Assembly: GCA_963931865.1 (NCBI GenBank)
Contig: OZ007505.1
Coordinates: forward strand, 14,429,495 to 14,493,494
Source of the DNA: Axinella damicornis
Lineage: Eukaryota > Porifera > Demospongiae > Axinellida > Axinellidae
Length of the DNA stretch: 64,000 nt
Direction of reading: 5' to 3'
The position numbers were made by a program, and so were the translations under genes. The notes beneath the pieces are model-generated. The model searched no databases, was not told where the DNA came from, and saw nothing but the letters and a program-made list of their open reading frames with translations. This document shows positions 48,201 through 53,500 of this stretch, in pieces (within the stretch, counting starts at the first letter, position 1; the number at the start of each line of letters is the position of its first letter).

Positions 48201-48240
48201 CCCTCATTGTGTCCTTGATGACTGTATTGCGGGCGTTCTC
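10826..48240 (-). CDS. XPOT: exportin-T (tRNA nuclear exportin), 30 exons, N-terminus missing
   Basis: Karyopherin-beta HEAT-repeat protein that exports mature tRNA from the nucleus with Ran-GTP. Exons, high to low: 48240-48157, 44779-44670, 43189-43113, 42491-42403, 41565-41486, 39128-39051, 38718-38643, 33174-33070, 31913-31842, 29029-28895, 28776-28723, 28579-28538, 27343-27275, 26474-26380, 25895-25829, 21208-21167, 21098-21042, 20963-20895, 19736-19663, 19511-19477, 18344-18247 (+3), 15082-14924, 14113-13961, 13027-12934, 12080-12013, 11792-11744, 11569-11454, 11282-11235, 11022-10951, 10882-10826. All have GT-AG borders and compatible phases, giving 809 codons. Recognisable XPOT blocks include IKDTMRDQCVPDLVESWFQ, AVRSRLSYLFVRFIK, HSGVRQYLHRMIICL, YMYKHIVPACFLAP and LQNEYLPSLNMPPDVIQ. 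About 165 N-terminal residues are not found. The C-terminus after PYLK is uncertain: either a GTACGC donor is used, or reading continues to TAA at 10703 inside a MITE. Exons 20-21 (19511-18247) are the weakest. Confidence 0.95.
12081..12933. other. XPOT intron with nothing recognised
   Basis: 850 bases between exons 25 and 24 with no recognisable repeat or coding stretch. Confidence 0.4.
13104..13440. repeat. dispersed repeat, GCTTCAGCTGCTGCTCCCCG units
   Basis: Starts AGCTTCGCTCGCTCAGCTAC and carries 3-4 copies of a 29-30 bp unit around GCTTCAGCTGCTGCTCCCCG. It ends with CCGTTACACACAC and TTAAAATCTTAATGTACTGA. A second copy lies at 39716-40255, same strand. No TIR seen; family not recognised. 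Confidence 0.7.
14503..14806. mobile_element. MITE, second copy of the 10460 family
   Basis: Left end GATACGGTATGTGTCTTTAA and right end TTTTAAAGACGCGTACCATA are near-inverses. Interior pieces (GGAAGGCTTCTTCTGAGA, TTTACGTACGTAGGTCTTCT) match the copy at 10460. It ends just before XPOT exon 22. Confidence 0.65.
15520..15740 (-). pseudogene. fragment of an unidentified transposon-type ORF
   Basis: The reverse strand reads LECLNLSEYTIIDCEPFHDL followed by KDLLKHLLSKLP before stops. The CEPFHDLK..LL..LP wording resembles a segment of long uncharacterised proteins expanded in sponges and cnidarians, probably transposon-encoded. The fragment at 15977-16590 may belong to the same family in opposite orientation. 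This is inference from memory of the family. Confidence 0.35.
15977..16590 (+). pseudogene. two-frame remnant of an unidentified repeat-family protein
   Basis: An open segment at 15977-16399 contains NEWLRQNVFDSFGNYLYCFA, CVCSALGVSKDRLTRQRNIK and EEKRLGDYVIMPANVEASLR. After a frame change another open segment runs 16378-16587. The block FGNYLYCF-C...LG-S..RL-R-R recurs in uncharacterised sponge/cnidarian proteins. Its function is unknown to me. It lies in an XPOT intron on the opposite strand, directly before the LTR element, and lacks any sign of a splice structure. I treat it as a mobile-element fossil. Confidence 0.4.
16661..17005 (+). repeat. 5' LTR
   Basis: TGTAGTATAG...GCAGTTACTACA, 345 bp, contains CTATATATTG that could serve as a TATA-like element. 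Confidence 0.93.
17032..17844 (+). pseudogene. retroelement gag with one internal stop
   Basis: Starts at ATG 17032, 27 bases after the LTR. Retrotransposon gag-type core (GESISEYLAQLQKLSEFCHF, DRLVCG) followed by two zinc knuckles: CX2CX3HX4C (first cysteine near 17627) and the classical CX2CX3GHX4C (CFRCGRKGHLARMC). One in-frame TGA at 17272-17274 splits it; both sides are otherwise in the same frame. No protease or reverse transcriptase follows before the 3' LTR. Length is about 270 codons, short but typical for gag alone. Confidence 0.88.
17902..18246 (+). repeat. 3' LTR
   Basis: 345-bp direct copy of 16661-17005. Differences: C to T in the TCTTCGTGTG region, two A to G changes and one C to G near the 3' end. 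Confidence 0.93.
18247..18344 (-). CDS. XPOT: candidate XPOT exon 21, cut by the LTR insertion
   Basis: The reverse strand after a CTTTCAG acceptor reads IMLYSSFSQQQLCQDLRY and on to HSLLLGF. Joining phase fits exon 20 (G|GA). Reading across the empty LTR site gives three more bases, ACA, then a GT (16652-16651), which restores phase 0 for exon 22. The FSQQQLCQ piece weakly resembles the XPOT segment before the LHRMIICL block. The LTR element therefore inserted within the exon, 3 bases before its ancestral donor. Similarity is weak, so the exon itself is uncertain. Confidence 0.5.
18417..18700. mobile_element. degenerate copy of the 10460 MITE family
   Basis: Left end TACGGTACATGTGTTTAAAA and interior GGAAGGCTTC, TCCGGAGC, GTCTTC pieces match the family; the right end is poorly conserved. 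Confidence 0.45.
18823..19296 (+). mobile_element. truncated hAT-like element end with N-terminal coding remnant
   Basis: An ORF from 18823 to 19014 reads MAGHKLAVGDELL then ITKATFEKWQKGTKSSIRRY. The I-KATFEKWQ start resembles N-termini of hAT/ZNF862-like transposase proteins expanded in sponges. The right end, 19262-19296, GGAATAATCTTCGATTTCTA then CACGAGACTGACA, matches the ends of the element nested at 34881-35491, with about 300 bp of shared interior in inverted orientation. The left TIR was not found. Confidence 0.55.
19786..20337. mobile_element. TA-flanked MITE with CCGTACTCTCGCGAAAGTCC ends
   Basis: Left CCGTACTCTCGCGAAAGTCC inverted against right GGACTTTTGCGAGAGTATGG. TA at 19784-19785 and 20338-20339 fits a Tc1/mariner-type target duplication. 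The interior repeats AGAGCGCCCACCCCC in both orientations. Confidence 0.85.
20338..20894. other. XPOT intron with nothing recognised
   Basis: Between the MITE and exon 18. One frame stays open in the left part but shows no family resemblance. Confidence 0.35.
21830..23110. repeat. minisatellite, about 43 bp unit
   Basis: Roughly 28 units built from GTTGTCAACCAAGAATGAAG, TCATCGCCCTGGATGTTGCA and AAA, with variant blocks (CACTGTCAACCAAGAACGAA; CCCTCGCCCTCCAGGTGC). It lies in the 4.6 kb XPOT intron between exons 15 and 16. The repeat length is not a multiple of three, so the long open frames in it are not protein repeats. Confidence 0.95.
23740..23852. mobile_element. GC-rich foldback hairpin
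   Basis: Left arm ATATCACGTCCACGAGG, GTATCCGGTTTAAATCG and right arm CGATTTAAACCGGATAC, CATGATATAA pair around a GGGCGCAAAGCGCCC centre. A stand-alone palindromic MITE inside an XPOT intron. Confidence 0.8.
24019..25110 (+). pseudogene. decayed Crypton-like tyrosine-recombinase / DUF3504 protein
   Basis: From an ATG at 24019 (MTEAYQEPFCLEVN) to about 25110 the three forward frames together follow the layout of Crypton-type recombinases and ZMYM/DUF3504 proteins: CDKYFRELRADGMRAESQ, PLTGEED, a FFSNGMNFILRNGEEHRDLK block, YTENTSKNRSGGFNQ, VVHQYEDP, the RCHV-L-LYL strand, and PVGKNTL then GNKTNHSLM-YAMSKLFQ near 25055-25095. The last block is where the family carries TNHSLRATAATRLF with its catalytic region; R is replaced by M here. 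At least four frameshifts or stops break it. It sits antisense in an XPOT intron. Confidence 0.75.
25111..25828. other. XPOT intron, with a poly-C run
   Basis: Unrecognised sequence between the Crypton remnant and exon 15, containing an 18-base C run at 25727-25744. Confidence 0.4.
25935..26180. repeat. tandem repeat of about 40 bp
   Basis: Six units of CTGGGAACGAGGCCATACGT then TAGCAACCTACAAGCAAC. Each unit contains CTGGGAACGAGGC, the tip of the TAGCCTCGTTCCCAG hairpin family, so the array probably grew from a MITE end. Confidence 0.85.
26527..27274. other. XPOT intron, tRNA-like fragment near 27066
   Basis: GGTGGTCCAGTGGCTCTGTG followed by GTAAGAGCATCTGACAAG at 27066-27103 resembles the 5' half of a tRNA-derived SINE like that at 1305. 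The rest shows only short TATATA runs. Confidence 0.35.
27344..28537. other. XPOT intron with a dispersed repeat
   Basis: 28120-28440 shares blocks with 39296-39500 (CGAAGATTCTGACCA, GCTGTCTT) and with 42540-42650 (GCAACGGCTACCAGGAGTG, GGTTGCCCCTCG). This is an unnamed dispersed family. Confidence 0.5.
29842..30442. mobile_element. hAT-type non-autonomous element with 8-bp target duplication
   Basis: The element 29850-30434 begins TAGAGCTGCAACGATA and ends TATCGTTGCAGCTCTA. Flanking ATACACAC occurs at both 29842-29849 and 30435-30442, the 8-bp duplication of the hAT superfamily. On the reverse strand SRVWRYFCFLAT near 30130 resembles the start of a BED zinc finger, suggesting an internally deleted autonomous hAT element. 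CGATAT-rich subterminal DNA. Confidence 0.88.
30443..31841. other. XPOT intron with one hairpin-family end
   Basis: At 30840-30900 TAGCCTCGTTCCCAGGCCTC and GCGTTTGTCACTTGCAGTAC mark a one-ended copy of the 3202 family. A segment near 31140-31290 (TTCTTACTTCCAGGGAGGAC; GCTGGGCTGCTGGGTCT) recurs at 33226-33340. Confidence 0.5.
32170..32701. mobile_element. MITE with CCATAGTCTCCC terminal inverted repeats
   Basis: CCATAGTCTCCC at the left and GGGAGACTATGG at the right, about 530 bp. Subterminal C-rich blocks (GCCCCCTTCC; CCCCCTCCCAACTTTGGGC) occur in the interior. It abuts the foldback MITE starting at 32705. Confidence 0.8.
32705..33052. mobile_element. foldback MITE, intact copy
   Basis: The left 180 bp is a long hairpin: TTTGCCGTGCATTAC, GGGCAATCTAGTTAAC, GGGCGAGATAAT and their inverses (ATTATCCGCCCGAGACCG, GTTAACTAGATTGCCC, GTAATGCACGGCAAA). 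A unique-looking tail contains a second palindrome, GTGCATTATCTAGATAATGCAC. A second copy flanks 33380-36597. Confidence 0.85.
33177..33226. repeat. (AG)n microsatellite forming an XPOT polypyrimidine tract
   Basis: A 50-base AG run on the plus strand, so (CT)n on the XPOT transcript, ending CTCTCAG exactly at the acceptor of exon 8 (33174). Confidence 0.95.
33769..36306 (+). pseudogene. Mutator/Kolobok-like transposase, frameshifted and interrupted
   Basis: Starts MPRTYSKRKKRKFQGNQHT at 33769, with a serine/aspartate-rich stretch. A frame change near 34010 leads to YRLLDMSILGTFVNTVSCPE, EVNRRSALGAREIGCG, then VSHDATWQKRGFTSLSGAV and ISELTGQVLDYEFMSKTCPS in successive frames. FIGDGDSKSYQAI at 34825-34865 ends at the 611-bp insertion. 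Beyond it CIGHVQKRMGKALRNLKKDY, NPNESLHALIWSRCPKEQSV and a basic tail follow to a stop near 36306. The D-G-D-S and C-GHVQKR blocks are the family signature. Several frameshifts make it inactive. The nested element interrupts between the two most conserved blocks. Confidence 0.85.
34875..35497. mobile_element. MITE nested inside the transposase
   Basis: Element 34881-35491 (611 bp) has ends TGGCAGTCCCGTGTAGAAAT and ATTTCTACACGAGACTGTCA, with further pairing CGAAGATTATTCCG/CGGAATAATCTTCG. CATATG occurs at 34875-34880 and 35492-35497, and removing element plus one CATATG rejoins the transposase frame. A relative lies at 18823-19296. Confidence 0.88.
36910..38642. other. XPOT intron, mostly unrecognised
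   Basis: Contains a CACGCATGCGCTCACACGCA-type low-complexity run near 37140 and a short tandem repeat at 38380-38460 (CCAACTCCCAAAATGTC units). No exon or known element seen between 37250 and 38370. Confidence 0.45.
39129..39715. other. XPOT intron with a dispersed repeat
   Basis: 39296-39500 shares blocks with 28120-28330. Short inverted stretches (ATTGCGCAATG, CTTGCGCAATCTCGA) are present; not a recognised family. Confidence 0.45.
39716..40255. repeat. dispersed repeat, second copy of the 13104 family
   Basis: GAGCTCGCTTCGCTCGCTCA then 5-6 variants of a unit around GCTTCAGCTGCTGCTCCCCG. It ends with two copies of CCCACTTCCGTTACACACGG plus (GGAC)n and TTAAAATCTTAATGTATTGA. Confidence 0.75.
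40290..40830. repeat. pyrimidine-rich minisatellite
   Basis: Variable units of about 15 bp, CCCACCTCTCCCC with GTCC, CTGT or AGTCCAAC joins. Almost all pyrimidine on the plus strand. The open frames here (Gly/Arg/Glu-rich) are artefacts. Confidence 0.93.
41100..41440. mobile_element. degenerate member of the 10460 MITE family
   Basis: CCGGAAGGCTACCTCCGAG, then repeated TTAGGTCTTCCGGAG and TTCGCTAGGTCTTCCGG, match interior pieces of the copies at 10460, 14503 and 18417; the ends are unclear. Confidence 0.45.
41566..42402. other. XPOT intron with nothing recognised
   Basis: Purine-rich AGAGGGTGGAGGAGGAGAG run near 41595-41640, otherwise no recognised repeat or coding sequence. Confidence 0.4.
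43190..44669. other. XPOT intron, mostly unrecognised
   Basis: A one-ended copy of the TAGCCTCGTgCCCAGGC hairpin family lies at 43535-43600 and several TACATGTACATGTA palindromes are present. No exon-like segment matches XPOT here. Confidence 0.4.
45260..45515 (-). pseudogene. remnant of a repeated HIRAN-like sponge protein family
   Basis: The reverse strand starts METFEVERCVRGYHVLHTVW, then after a frame change reads SSAIVGHVPH. The M-FEV--CVRGYH---W...IVGHVP pattern is one I associate with short HIRAN-like proteins present in many copies in sponges. Truncated and frameshifted. This is inference from a remembered family pattern. Confidence 0.45.
46254..46439 (+). CDS. candidate first exon of an unidentified gene
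   Basis: An ATG-initiated frame (MISTTKLSPLTNALGGKLKP..., with SMGRFLVLDLDSYNYSD) runs to LMAAVIQLR and then meets a consensus-like GGTGAGC donor. GC content is higher than in the flanks. I do not recognise the product and found no partner exon on the plus strand in the window. It may be a captured or fortuitous exon within the inverted pair 45123-47392. Confidence 0.3.
47424..47456. repeat. minimal hairpin of the TAGCCTC family
   Basis: TAGCCTCATTCCCAGGGGCC next to GGCCTGGGAACGAGGCTA: just the two terminal repeats face to face. Confidence 0.75.
47465..48034 (+). mobile_element. TA-ended element carrying a pogo/Tigger-like first exon
   Basis: Ends TACCGTAGATCTGGAAATTT and AAATTTCCGGATCTACGGTA are inverse. 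Subterminal CGTAATTAATTTTCGTCG-type repeats recur inverted at 47930-48010. Inside, 47608-47763 encodes MVLLRYQKPVDGVPDPGRSL, then SSSIPAQARDRG, ending in a GAG|GTAAGT donor. This opening resembles N-termini of long sponge transposon proteins with a pogo/Tigger-type DDE domain. The remainder is missing, so it is an internally deleted copy. It lies 120 bp from XPOT exon 1 of the list, in the intron. Confidence 0.65.
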
Positions 48241-48449
48241 CTGGAGGTCAAAGAGCAAAGGTCAGAAGTCAAGGGCCAGATGGTATACATTTCAAGTTCG
48301 TTCTCAACAGCATGCCTATAACATTCACAAGTCGTGTATAATCGCAAATGGCACAGATCATTCCCACTCATCCTCACAAGCGCTCCAATGCAAGATGTAG
48401 CTACGTACATAGCTGGTTTCCGAAGAGCTGAAGTAAAGTACAAATGGGT
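48241..48449. other. sequence upstream of the first recognised XPOT exon
   Basis: No further XPOT exon found here. The next exons should encode an IRNKAAQVFALLF-like block, which I could not find on the reverse strand up to 64000. Confidence 0.4.
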
Positions 48450-48690
48450 CAGTCAACCCCATGACCCTTAGCAACCATATCGACCCAATGGCCCTTAGCA
48501 ACCAGTCAACCCCATAACCCTTAACAACCATATGGACCCATGACCCTTAGCAACCAGTCAAACCTATGTACCCTTAACAACCATATGGACCCATGACCCT
48601 TAGCAACTATATGGACCCATGACCCTTAGCAACCATATGGACCTCATGACCCTTAGCAACCAGTCAAACCTTTAGCAACCATATCGATCT
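48450..48690. repeat. tandem repeat, unit A of the array
   Basis: ATATGGACCCATGACCCTTA then GCAACC units, about 10 copies with variants. The same repeat precedes copies B (52510-52665) and C (57128-57258), so it marks the left edge of each duplication unit. Confidence 0.9.
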
Positions 48691-49769
48691 GAACACTTAA
48701 CTGCAATAACCTGTGTATATAAAGCCCATGTCGAACCATTTTACCATTTACTAGCCACAAGCAAAGGGTGCAGCTAGCCGATTCCTTCAGCATTTGTTTA
48801 TTTGTACGGTCACACACATTCCATTCTTGTTGTCAGTGCCATATTCCTCGCCCACACAGCTTGCCCATGTAAATTTGTCCGAGAGTTTACTCTGATACTG
48901 GCAGATAAACTTATTGGGACAAAAATTGAAATCAACATGTGAGTTTTGTTTTGATACTGCTACGGACCTTCCCAAAATGATTTGTAACATTGGCTTAACC
49001 ATTATAGCCAATAGTTAGTGAACTCTTCAGAGGAGTGGAGTTTGGGCAGGTGTAGGCTAGGGATCCTCTTCATAGGAGGGGAGTTTGGGCAGGTGTAAAT
49101 TCTGACTCCTGTCAGAAACTGCATCCATTTTGTACTAGCAGCGACAAACGACAAATGTCAGATCACACGGTGTGGGTTGTATACCCGCGCGTGCGGGGGT
49201 CCAAGGTGTAATTTACGTGCGTGGACACAATAATAGCATTCCAATGCGTTACAGGACAAATATAGTTTTATAGTCACGCTAGCCCAGATTCGACCTCCAC
49301 ACTGCACGATTAGTTGCCTAACTAGAGGTGCCCAGTACAGCAGCTACATGCACATGTACCTTGTGTGCTGTTTAGAGACTGAATGCTCCTCCCAGATTGT
49401 GCTTTACTTGGAATAAACATTTTTTGCCAAGCTATTTACTGGAAGCTCTTTACCATGTATCAACTAGGACAGAGATGCAGCTAAAGTTCCATATTCATTA
49501 CTCTGAGTGATTTTGTCACTCTTGCCCACACAGCCTGTCAACATACATGTAACTTTGTCAGAGAGTTTATTTTGATAACCTTCTTTGGGCAAAAAATGAG
49601 AGGGTTTTGCTTCCTTGTCTTCGTGGTTGCAGAATGGAATCCACAACTGCCGCTGCCTTTTGGTCTGCCCACGCACCATACAACAAAGTCATATAAGAAG
49701 CCCGTGAACAAACAAAGCAATTAAGTAGTGGTCAATTCTGAAAGCAGCTGCAACGCACTGTGAAGAAAC
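48691..49769. other. spacer upstream of copy A
   Basis: Conserved between units: a TGTATATAAAGCCCATGTCG block with a TATATAAA box at 48714-48721, TTGCCCATGTAAATTTGTCC, and near 49555-49765 a 200-bp block immediately before the ATG shared by all three copies. Copy A lacks the foldback element seen in B and C. GGGAGTTTGGGCAGGTGTA repeats occur at 49043-49100. Confidence 0.6.
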
Positions 49770-51608
49770 ATGAGAGTAATTTTGCTACTCTTTCTGCTCA
49801 GTTTCATGGTGCAGTGTCCGGCCAAGGAAGATGCCTGTCCCCCGTGGTTCATCCCTGATAACAACTCCATCACTGGATGCTCGTGTGGTACACACAAGCA
49901 AGGTGATAACATCAAGTGTGGTTCAGATTTCACCTTACTGCGTTTCGGCTATTGCATGACATACAACAGCACAGATGGAACCACGGTCTATGGAAAGTGT
50001 CCTTACATTGCTCACTATACAATAAAAGACTACGTCTATATTCAGTTGCCAGAAAATGTTTCTCAGCTTAATGAATTCATGTGTGGGCCGCTAAACCGAG
50101 AGGATACATTGTGTGGAAGTTGCAAACCTGGTTATGGAACTGCATTCTACTCGTACAACCTGGAATGTCAGAGATGCTGGGATCATGGGTATGGATGGAT
50201 CCTGTACTATGCTATTGAACTATTCCCAATAACTGTACTCTACCTTATTGTGGTCATATTCCACATTAGAGCAACCTGCTCTGCGCTAAGTTCTCTTGTG
50301 TTTCTGAGTCAGGTTGTGGTCTACACAGTGCGGCTACACGTACCCTTGCACATGTACATTGAGAATAACATCACAGGATTTCCATACACAGTGATAAACA
50401 TGGTACTGATCATGTGTGGCACTTGGAGCCTAGATTTCTTTCGTTCCGTAATTCCACCATTTTGTGTTGGCAACATCAGGAACATCCACGGACTCGCACT
50501 GGAATATACTGTGGCATTTTACCCCATCTGCCTTATGGTGATCACATGCACGTGCATTAAACTCCACAACAACAACTTCAGGCCAGTTGTTTGGCTGTGG
50601 AAACCATTTCACAAGTATGTTGTTCACATGCGAAGAGGATGCACAGATGCTCGAGCGTCAATAATCAATGGATTTGCCACATTTCTGCTTCTTTCGTATT
50701 CCAAAATTCTGTTTGTATCCTTCACACTGTTGGACACTGTTCACATCAACAACCTTTTTAGTAGCAGCGCAAAATGTGTTTTGTACTATGACCCAACAGT
50801 TGATTGTTATAGTACGGAACATTTCATATTTCTAACTCTTGCTGTTTCTGTGTGTGCAATTTTTGTTGTATTCCCAGTAGCTATCCTGATTCTGTATCCC
50901 ACACGACTGTGCAGAAGGTGCATTATGAACTGCGGAACTAGAAGGTGGAATGCTCTCCGGACAATTATGGAAACATTTCAGGGAGAGTACAAGGACGGAA
51001 CTAACGGTACTTGGGACTTCAGGATGTTTTCAGCTTCTTTCCTCATCCTCAGATTTCTGGATGTGATATTCTACCTGGGAGATCACTACTACAGCCAAGG
51101 ACCTTTACTATTTGTACAGGGTTTGGTACTTGTGTTGATGTCCTGTGTCATCACCATAGCAAGACCATACAAGGAAATGTACAGGAACATCATTGATAGC
51201 GTGGCTCTGGCACTGCTGGGAACAATATTACTAGAGTTTTTTAATGTGCTCTACTTTCCTGGAAATGGTTACTACTTCTTCACAGTAGCAGTAACAGTTG
51301 TGGGGGCCCCCCACATGGTACTGCTAACCTACATCTGCTACAGGCTGGCAGAGAAGGCAGGCCTCAACCAGTGGATAAGAAAAAAATATAGCGATTTGAA
51401 AAGATTTGCAAGATCGGCACACCAAGTTGAAGCAGATACATGTACGGAGGGTGGGGCTGACGCAAACTCCTTCCCACACAGACTGGTATACCCAGGGGAA
51501 TACGAACACAACACACAAGGCCACACCACCTCTGTCTCTGATCCTATACAAACTACTGGAGAGCTGAACAGTCTGGTTCCTGCCTACACTTATGGCTCTA
51601 TTAACTAA
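49770..51608 (+). CDS. polytopic membrane protein with Cys-rich ectodomain, copy A
   Basis: 612 residues, single open exon, intact. Signal peptide MRVILLLFLLSFMVQCPA. Cys-rich extracellular part (residues ~20-137) with CSCGTHK, C-TYNSTDG, CGPLNREDTLCGSCKPGYGT and CQRCWD, and N-X-S/T sequons at about 31, 66, 96 and 200. About ten hydrophobic segments follow, near 143-164, 172-190, 205-222, 241-262, 300-322, 352-376, 418-436, 443-463, 474-494 and 501-523. Conserved inner motifs are LDFFRSVIPPFC, FRPVVWLWKPF, FQGEYKDGTNGTWDFR and RPYKEMYRNIID. A cytosolic tail of ~85 residues ends AYTYGSIN. The CGKC-PGYG / PFC / FRPVVWLW pattern matches a large uncharacterised family I associate with sponges, cnidarians and molluscs. 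A TRP-like or receptor role is only a guess. The start is set by the signal peptide and conservation in all copies. Confidence 0.93.
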   Translation: MRVILLLFLLSFMVQCPAKEDACPPWFIPDNNSITGCSCGTHKQGDNIKCGSDFTLLRFGYCMTYNSTDGTTVYGKCPYIAHYTIKDYVYIQLPENVSQLNEFMCGPLNREDTLCGSCKPGYGTAFYSYNLECQRCWDHGYGWILYYAIELFPITVLYLIVVIFHIRATCSALSSLVFLSQVVVYTVRLHVPLHMYIENNITGFPYTVINMVLIMCGTWSLDFFRSVIPPFCVGNIRNIHGLALEYTVAFYPICLMVITCTCIKLHNNNFRPVVWLWKPFHKYVVHMRRGCTDARASIINGFATFLLLSYSKILFVSFTLLDTVHINNLFSSSAKCVLYYDPTVDCYSTEHFIFLTLAVSVCAIFVVFPVAILILYPTRLCRRCIMNCGTRRWNALRTIMETFQGEYKDGTNGTWDFRMFSASFLILRFLDVIFYLGDHYYSQGPLLFVQGLVLVLMSCVITIARPYKEMYRNIIDSVALALLGTILLEFFNVLYFPGNGYYFFTVAVTVVGAPHMVLLTYICYRLAEKAGLNQWIRKKYSDLKRFARSAHQVEADTCTEGGADANSFPHRLVYPGEYEHNTQGHTTSVSDPIQTTGELNSLVPAYTYGSIN

Positions 51609-51785
51609 TCTTTCAATAGTGCTGTGTACACATTGACTTACATGTACATCATGTAGTTGTGAAATTTTTCAGAAAGTGATCTTAGTTGGTAATTACATGA
51701 CTGTATACATGCACCTACTAGAAACAAGAATAGTGATGGCCACCCCAACTCCCGACAAACTACATACATGTAGTGTGGTACCAGC

Positions 51786-52309
51786 CTACTGGGGTACTTC
51801 AATTAAACACAGGGTGGCACTGGTGCTGCATAGTGTGATTGCTGAACACTGCCACAGTTTCCTCCATCTGCGTGATTCAAGCAGAGCCTCGGGGCTCACA
51901 AAGATGTGAGTCCATCCACGTCCAGCTATAGCTTCGTCTCCAGGTGCATCTTCTTCAGAAAGGAGCAAAGGGTTTGCTCGTGGAACTTGCTCCAGCTTGT
52001 GAGCTTGGTCCTGCATAAGCGCAATCAGAGGGCTGACTACCAGTACAACTGGCACCTCTGCCGTCACCTTCCCCATGCTCTCTAAGAGGAAGCTTGCACA
52101 GAAAGGTAGCATCTGGTAGATCAGCGACTTTCCGTATTCAGTCGGCAGGTTTACGAACACATGTTGTCCTTGGAGAATCGCTTGCACTGCCTCAGCTTGA
52201 GCGGGCTTCACACGATCATACCCGAACACTTGGAGACTGGAACAAATAGCTTCTGAGAGTACAGTTGGTTCCTTTCCAACTCAGCAGCCCACAACTTGAA
52301 CAACGCCAT
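51786..52309 (-). pseudogene. truncated RecQ-like helicase fragment, unit A
   Basis: The reverse strand begins MALFKLWAAELE at 52309, has a 1-base deletion near 52271 relative to the unit B copy, and then reads FGYDRVKPAQAEAVQAILQG, a Walker A region changed to LPTEYGKS (G to E), SPLIALMQDQ and HIFVSPEALLESRRWRKLW. It stops before the DEAH box that should follow. Only the first third of a RecQ helicase core is present, so no activity is expected. The fragment lies tail-to-tail with the membrane-protein gene and is part of the duplicated unit. Confidence 0.85.
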
Positions 52310-52427
52310 CTTCGATCTTCTTTTCACACGTACTTAGTTTGTAACCATGAAAACCATGAATAATTGGAACGAATCGCTTCAGTTAGATCTGATTGGTCAG
52401 TGGAAACACAATCAAGTGCAATGTTTG

Positions 52428-52510
52428 CTAGACCCTCTCCGCCGTCCTTGCGTGGCTTTGCCGCGCGCCCCCGATTGACCGGCCGGGCGGAGAAGGGCTA
52501 GCAGCTAGAC
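52428..52510. mobile_element. GC-rich hairpin MITE, unit A/B border
   Basis: GCTAGACCCTCTCCGCC opposite GGCGGAGAAGGGCTAGC, with CGTGGCTTTGCCGCG inside and TTGACCGGCCGGGCGGAGA on the right arm. Related copies lie at 57043-57126, 61269-61356 and 61628-61712, and a right-arm piece (GACCGGCCGGGTGGAGAGTG) lies near 38555. Confidence 0.8.
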
Positions 52511-52665
52511 TGTATGGACCCATGACCATTAACAACCATATGGACCCATGACCCTTAGCAACCATATGGACCCATAACCCTTAGCAACCATATGGACCCA
52601 TAACTCTTAGCAACCATATAGACCTCCTGACCCTTAGCAACCAGTCAAACCCTTAGCAACCATAT
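52510..52665. repeat. tandem repeat, unit B
   Basis: ATATGGACCCATGACCCTTA then GCAACC units, as at 48450. Confidence 0.88.
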
Positions 52666-53036
52666 TGATCTGAACACTTAACTGCAATAACCTGTGTATA
52701 TAAAGCCCATGTCGAACCATTTCACCATTTACTAGCCACAAGCAAAGCTGCAGCTAGCCGATTCCTTTAGCATTTGTTTATTTGTACAGTCACACACATT
52801 CCATTCTTGTTGTCAGTGCCATATTCCTCGCCCACACAGCTTGCCCACGTAAATTTGTCTGAGAGTTTACTCTGATACTGGCAGATAAAGTTATTGGGAC
52901 AAAAATTGAAATCAACGACATGTGAGTTTTGTTTTGATACTGCTACGACCTTCCCAAAATGATTTGTAACATTGGCTTAACCATTATAGCCAGTAGTTAT
53001 ATTAGTAAACAAAATTCATTCACTGTGCATGAATCT

Positions 53037-53500
53037 CATGCCATACCTAATGTTACGGGATACTCGTGTGCGCGTCGTGCGAAATGTATAAGGAAATGCA
53101 TACTTAATTCGCTAACCAAAAATCTTGAGTGTGAAGAGCGTGAGCAACTTGATTCTGGCGGTGGAGGTGCGCTGTCACAAGGTGCAGGGCATGAGGGAAG
53201 CTTTTTTGATAGCATAATCCTTGGCAAATTTATCTGCTGTCTCGCTCGAGAAAAGCGGTAAATACGGCTTTTTGGCGAACTGAACTGCTCGTTTTGGCAT
53301 GGCTATACAGCGTATCGGCAAAAGCTTCCATCATGCCCTGCACCTTGTGACAGCGCACCTCCACCGCCAGTATCAAGTTGCTCATGCTCTTTGTACCAGA
53401 GATTTTTGGTTAGCGAAATTAAGTATACATTTTCCAATACATTTCGCACGGCGCGCGCACAAGTATCCTCTAACCTTAACATAGCACTGCCTTTGGGGAC
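53037..53500. mobile_element. foldback element in the unit B spacer
   Basis: Two arms of about 160 bp in inverted orientation (53051-53208 and 53322-53485): GCGCACACGAGTATCC-type tips, AAATGTATAAGGAAATGCAT, TTGATTCTGGCGGTGGAGGT, CGCTGTCACAAGGTGCAGGG and their inverses. The central spacer has CTCGAGAAAAGCGGTAAATA. A matching element is in unit C; unit A has none. Confidence 0.85.

Noticed and set aside
49721..49933. Minus-strand ORFs over the starts of the membrane-protein genes
   Set aside because: Shadows of conserved coding sequence, repeated in each copy only because the copies are duplicates.
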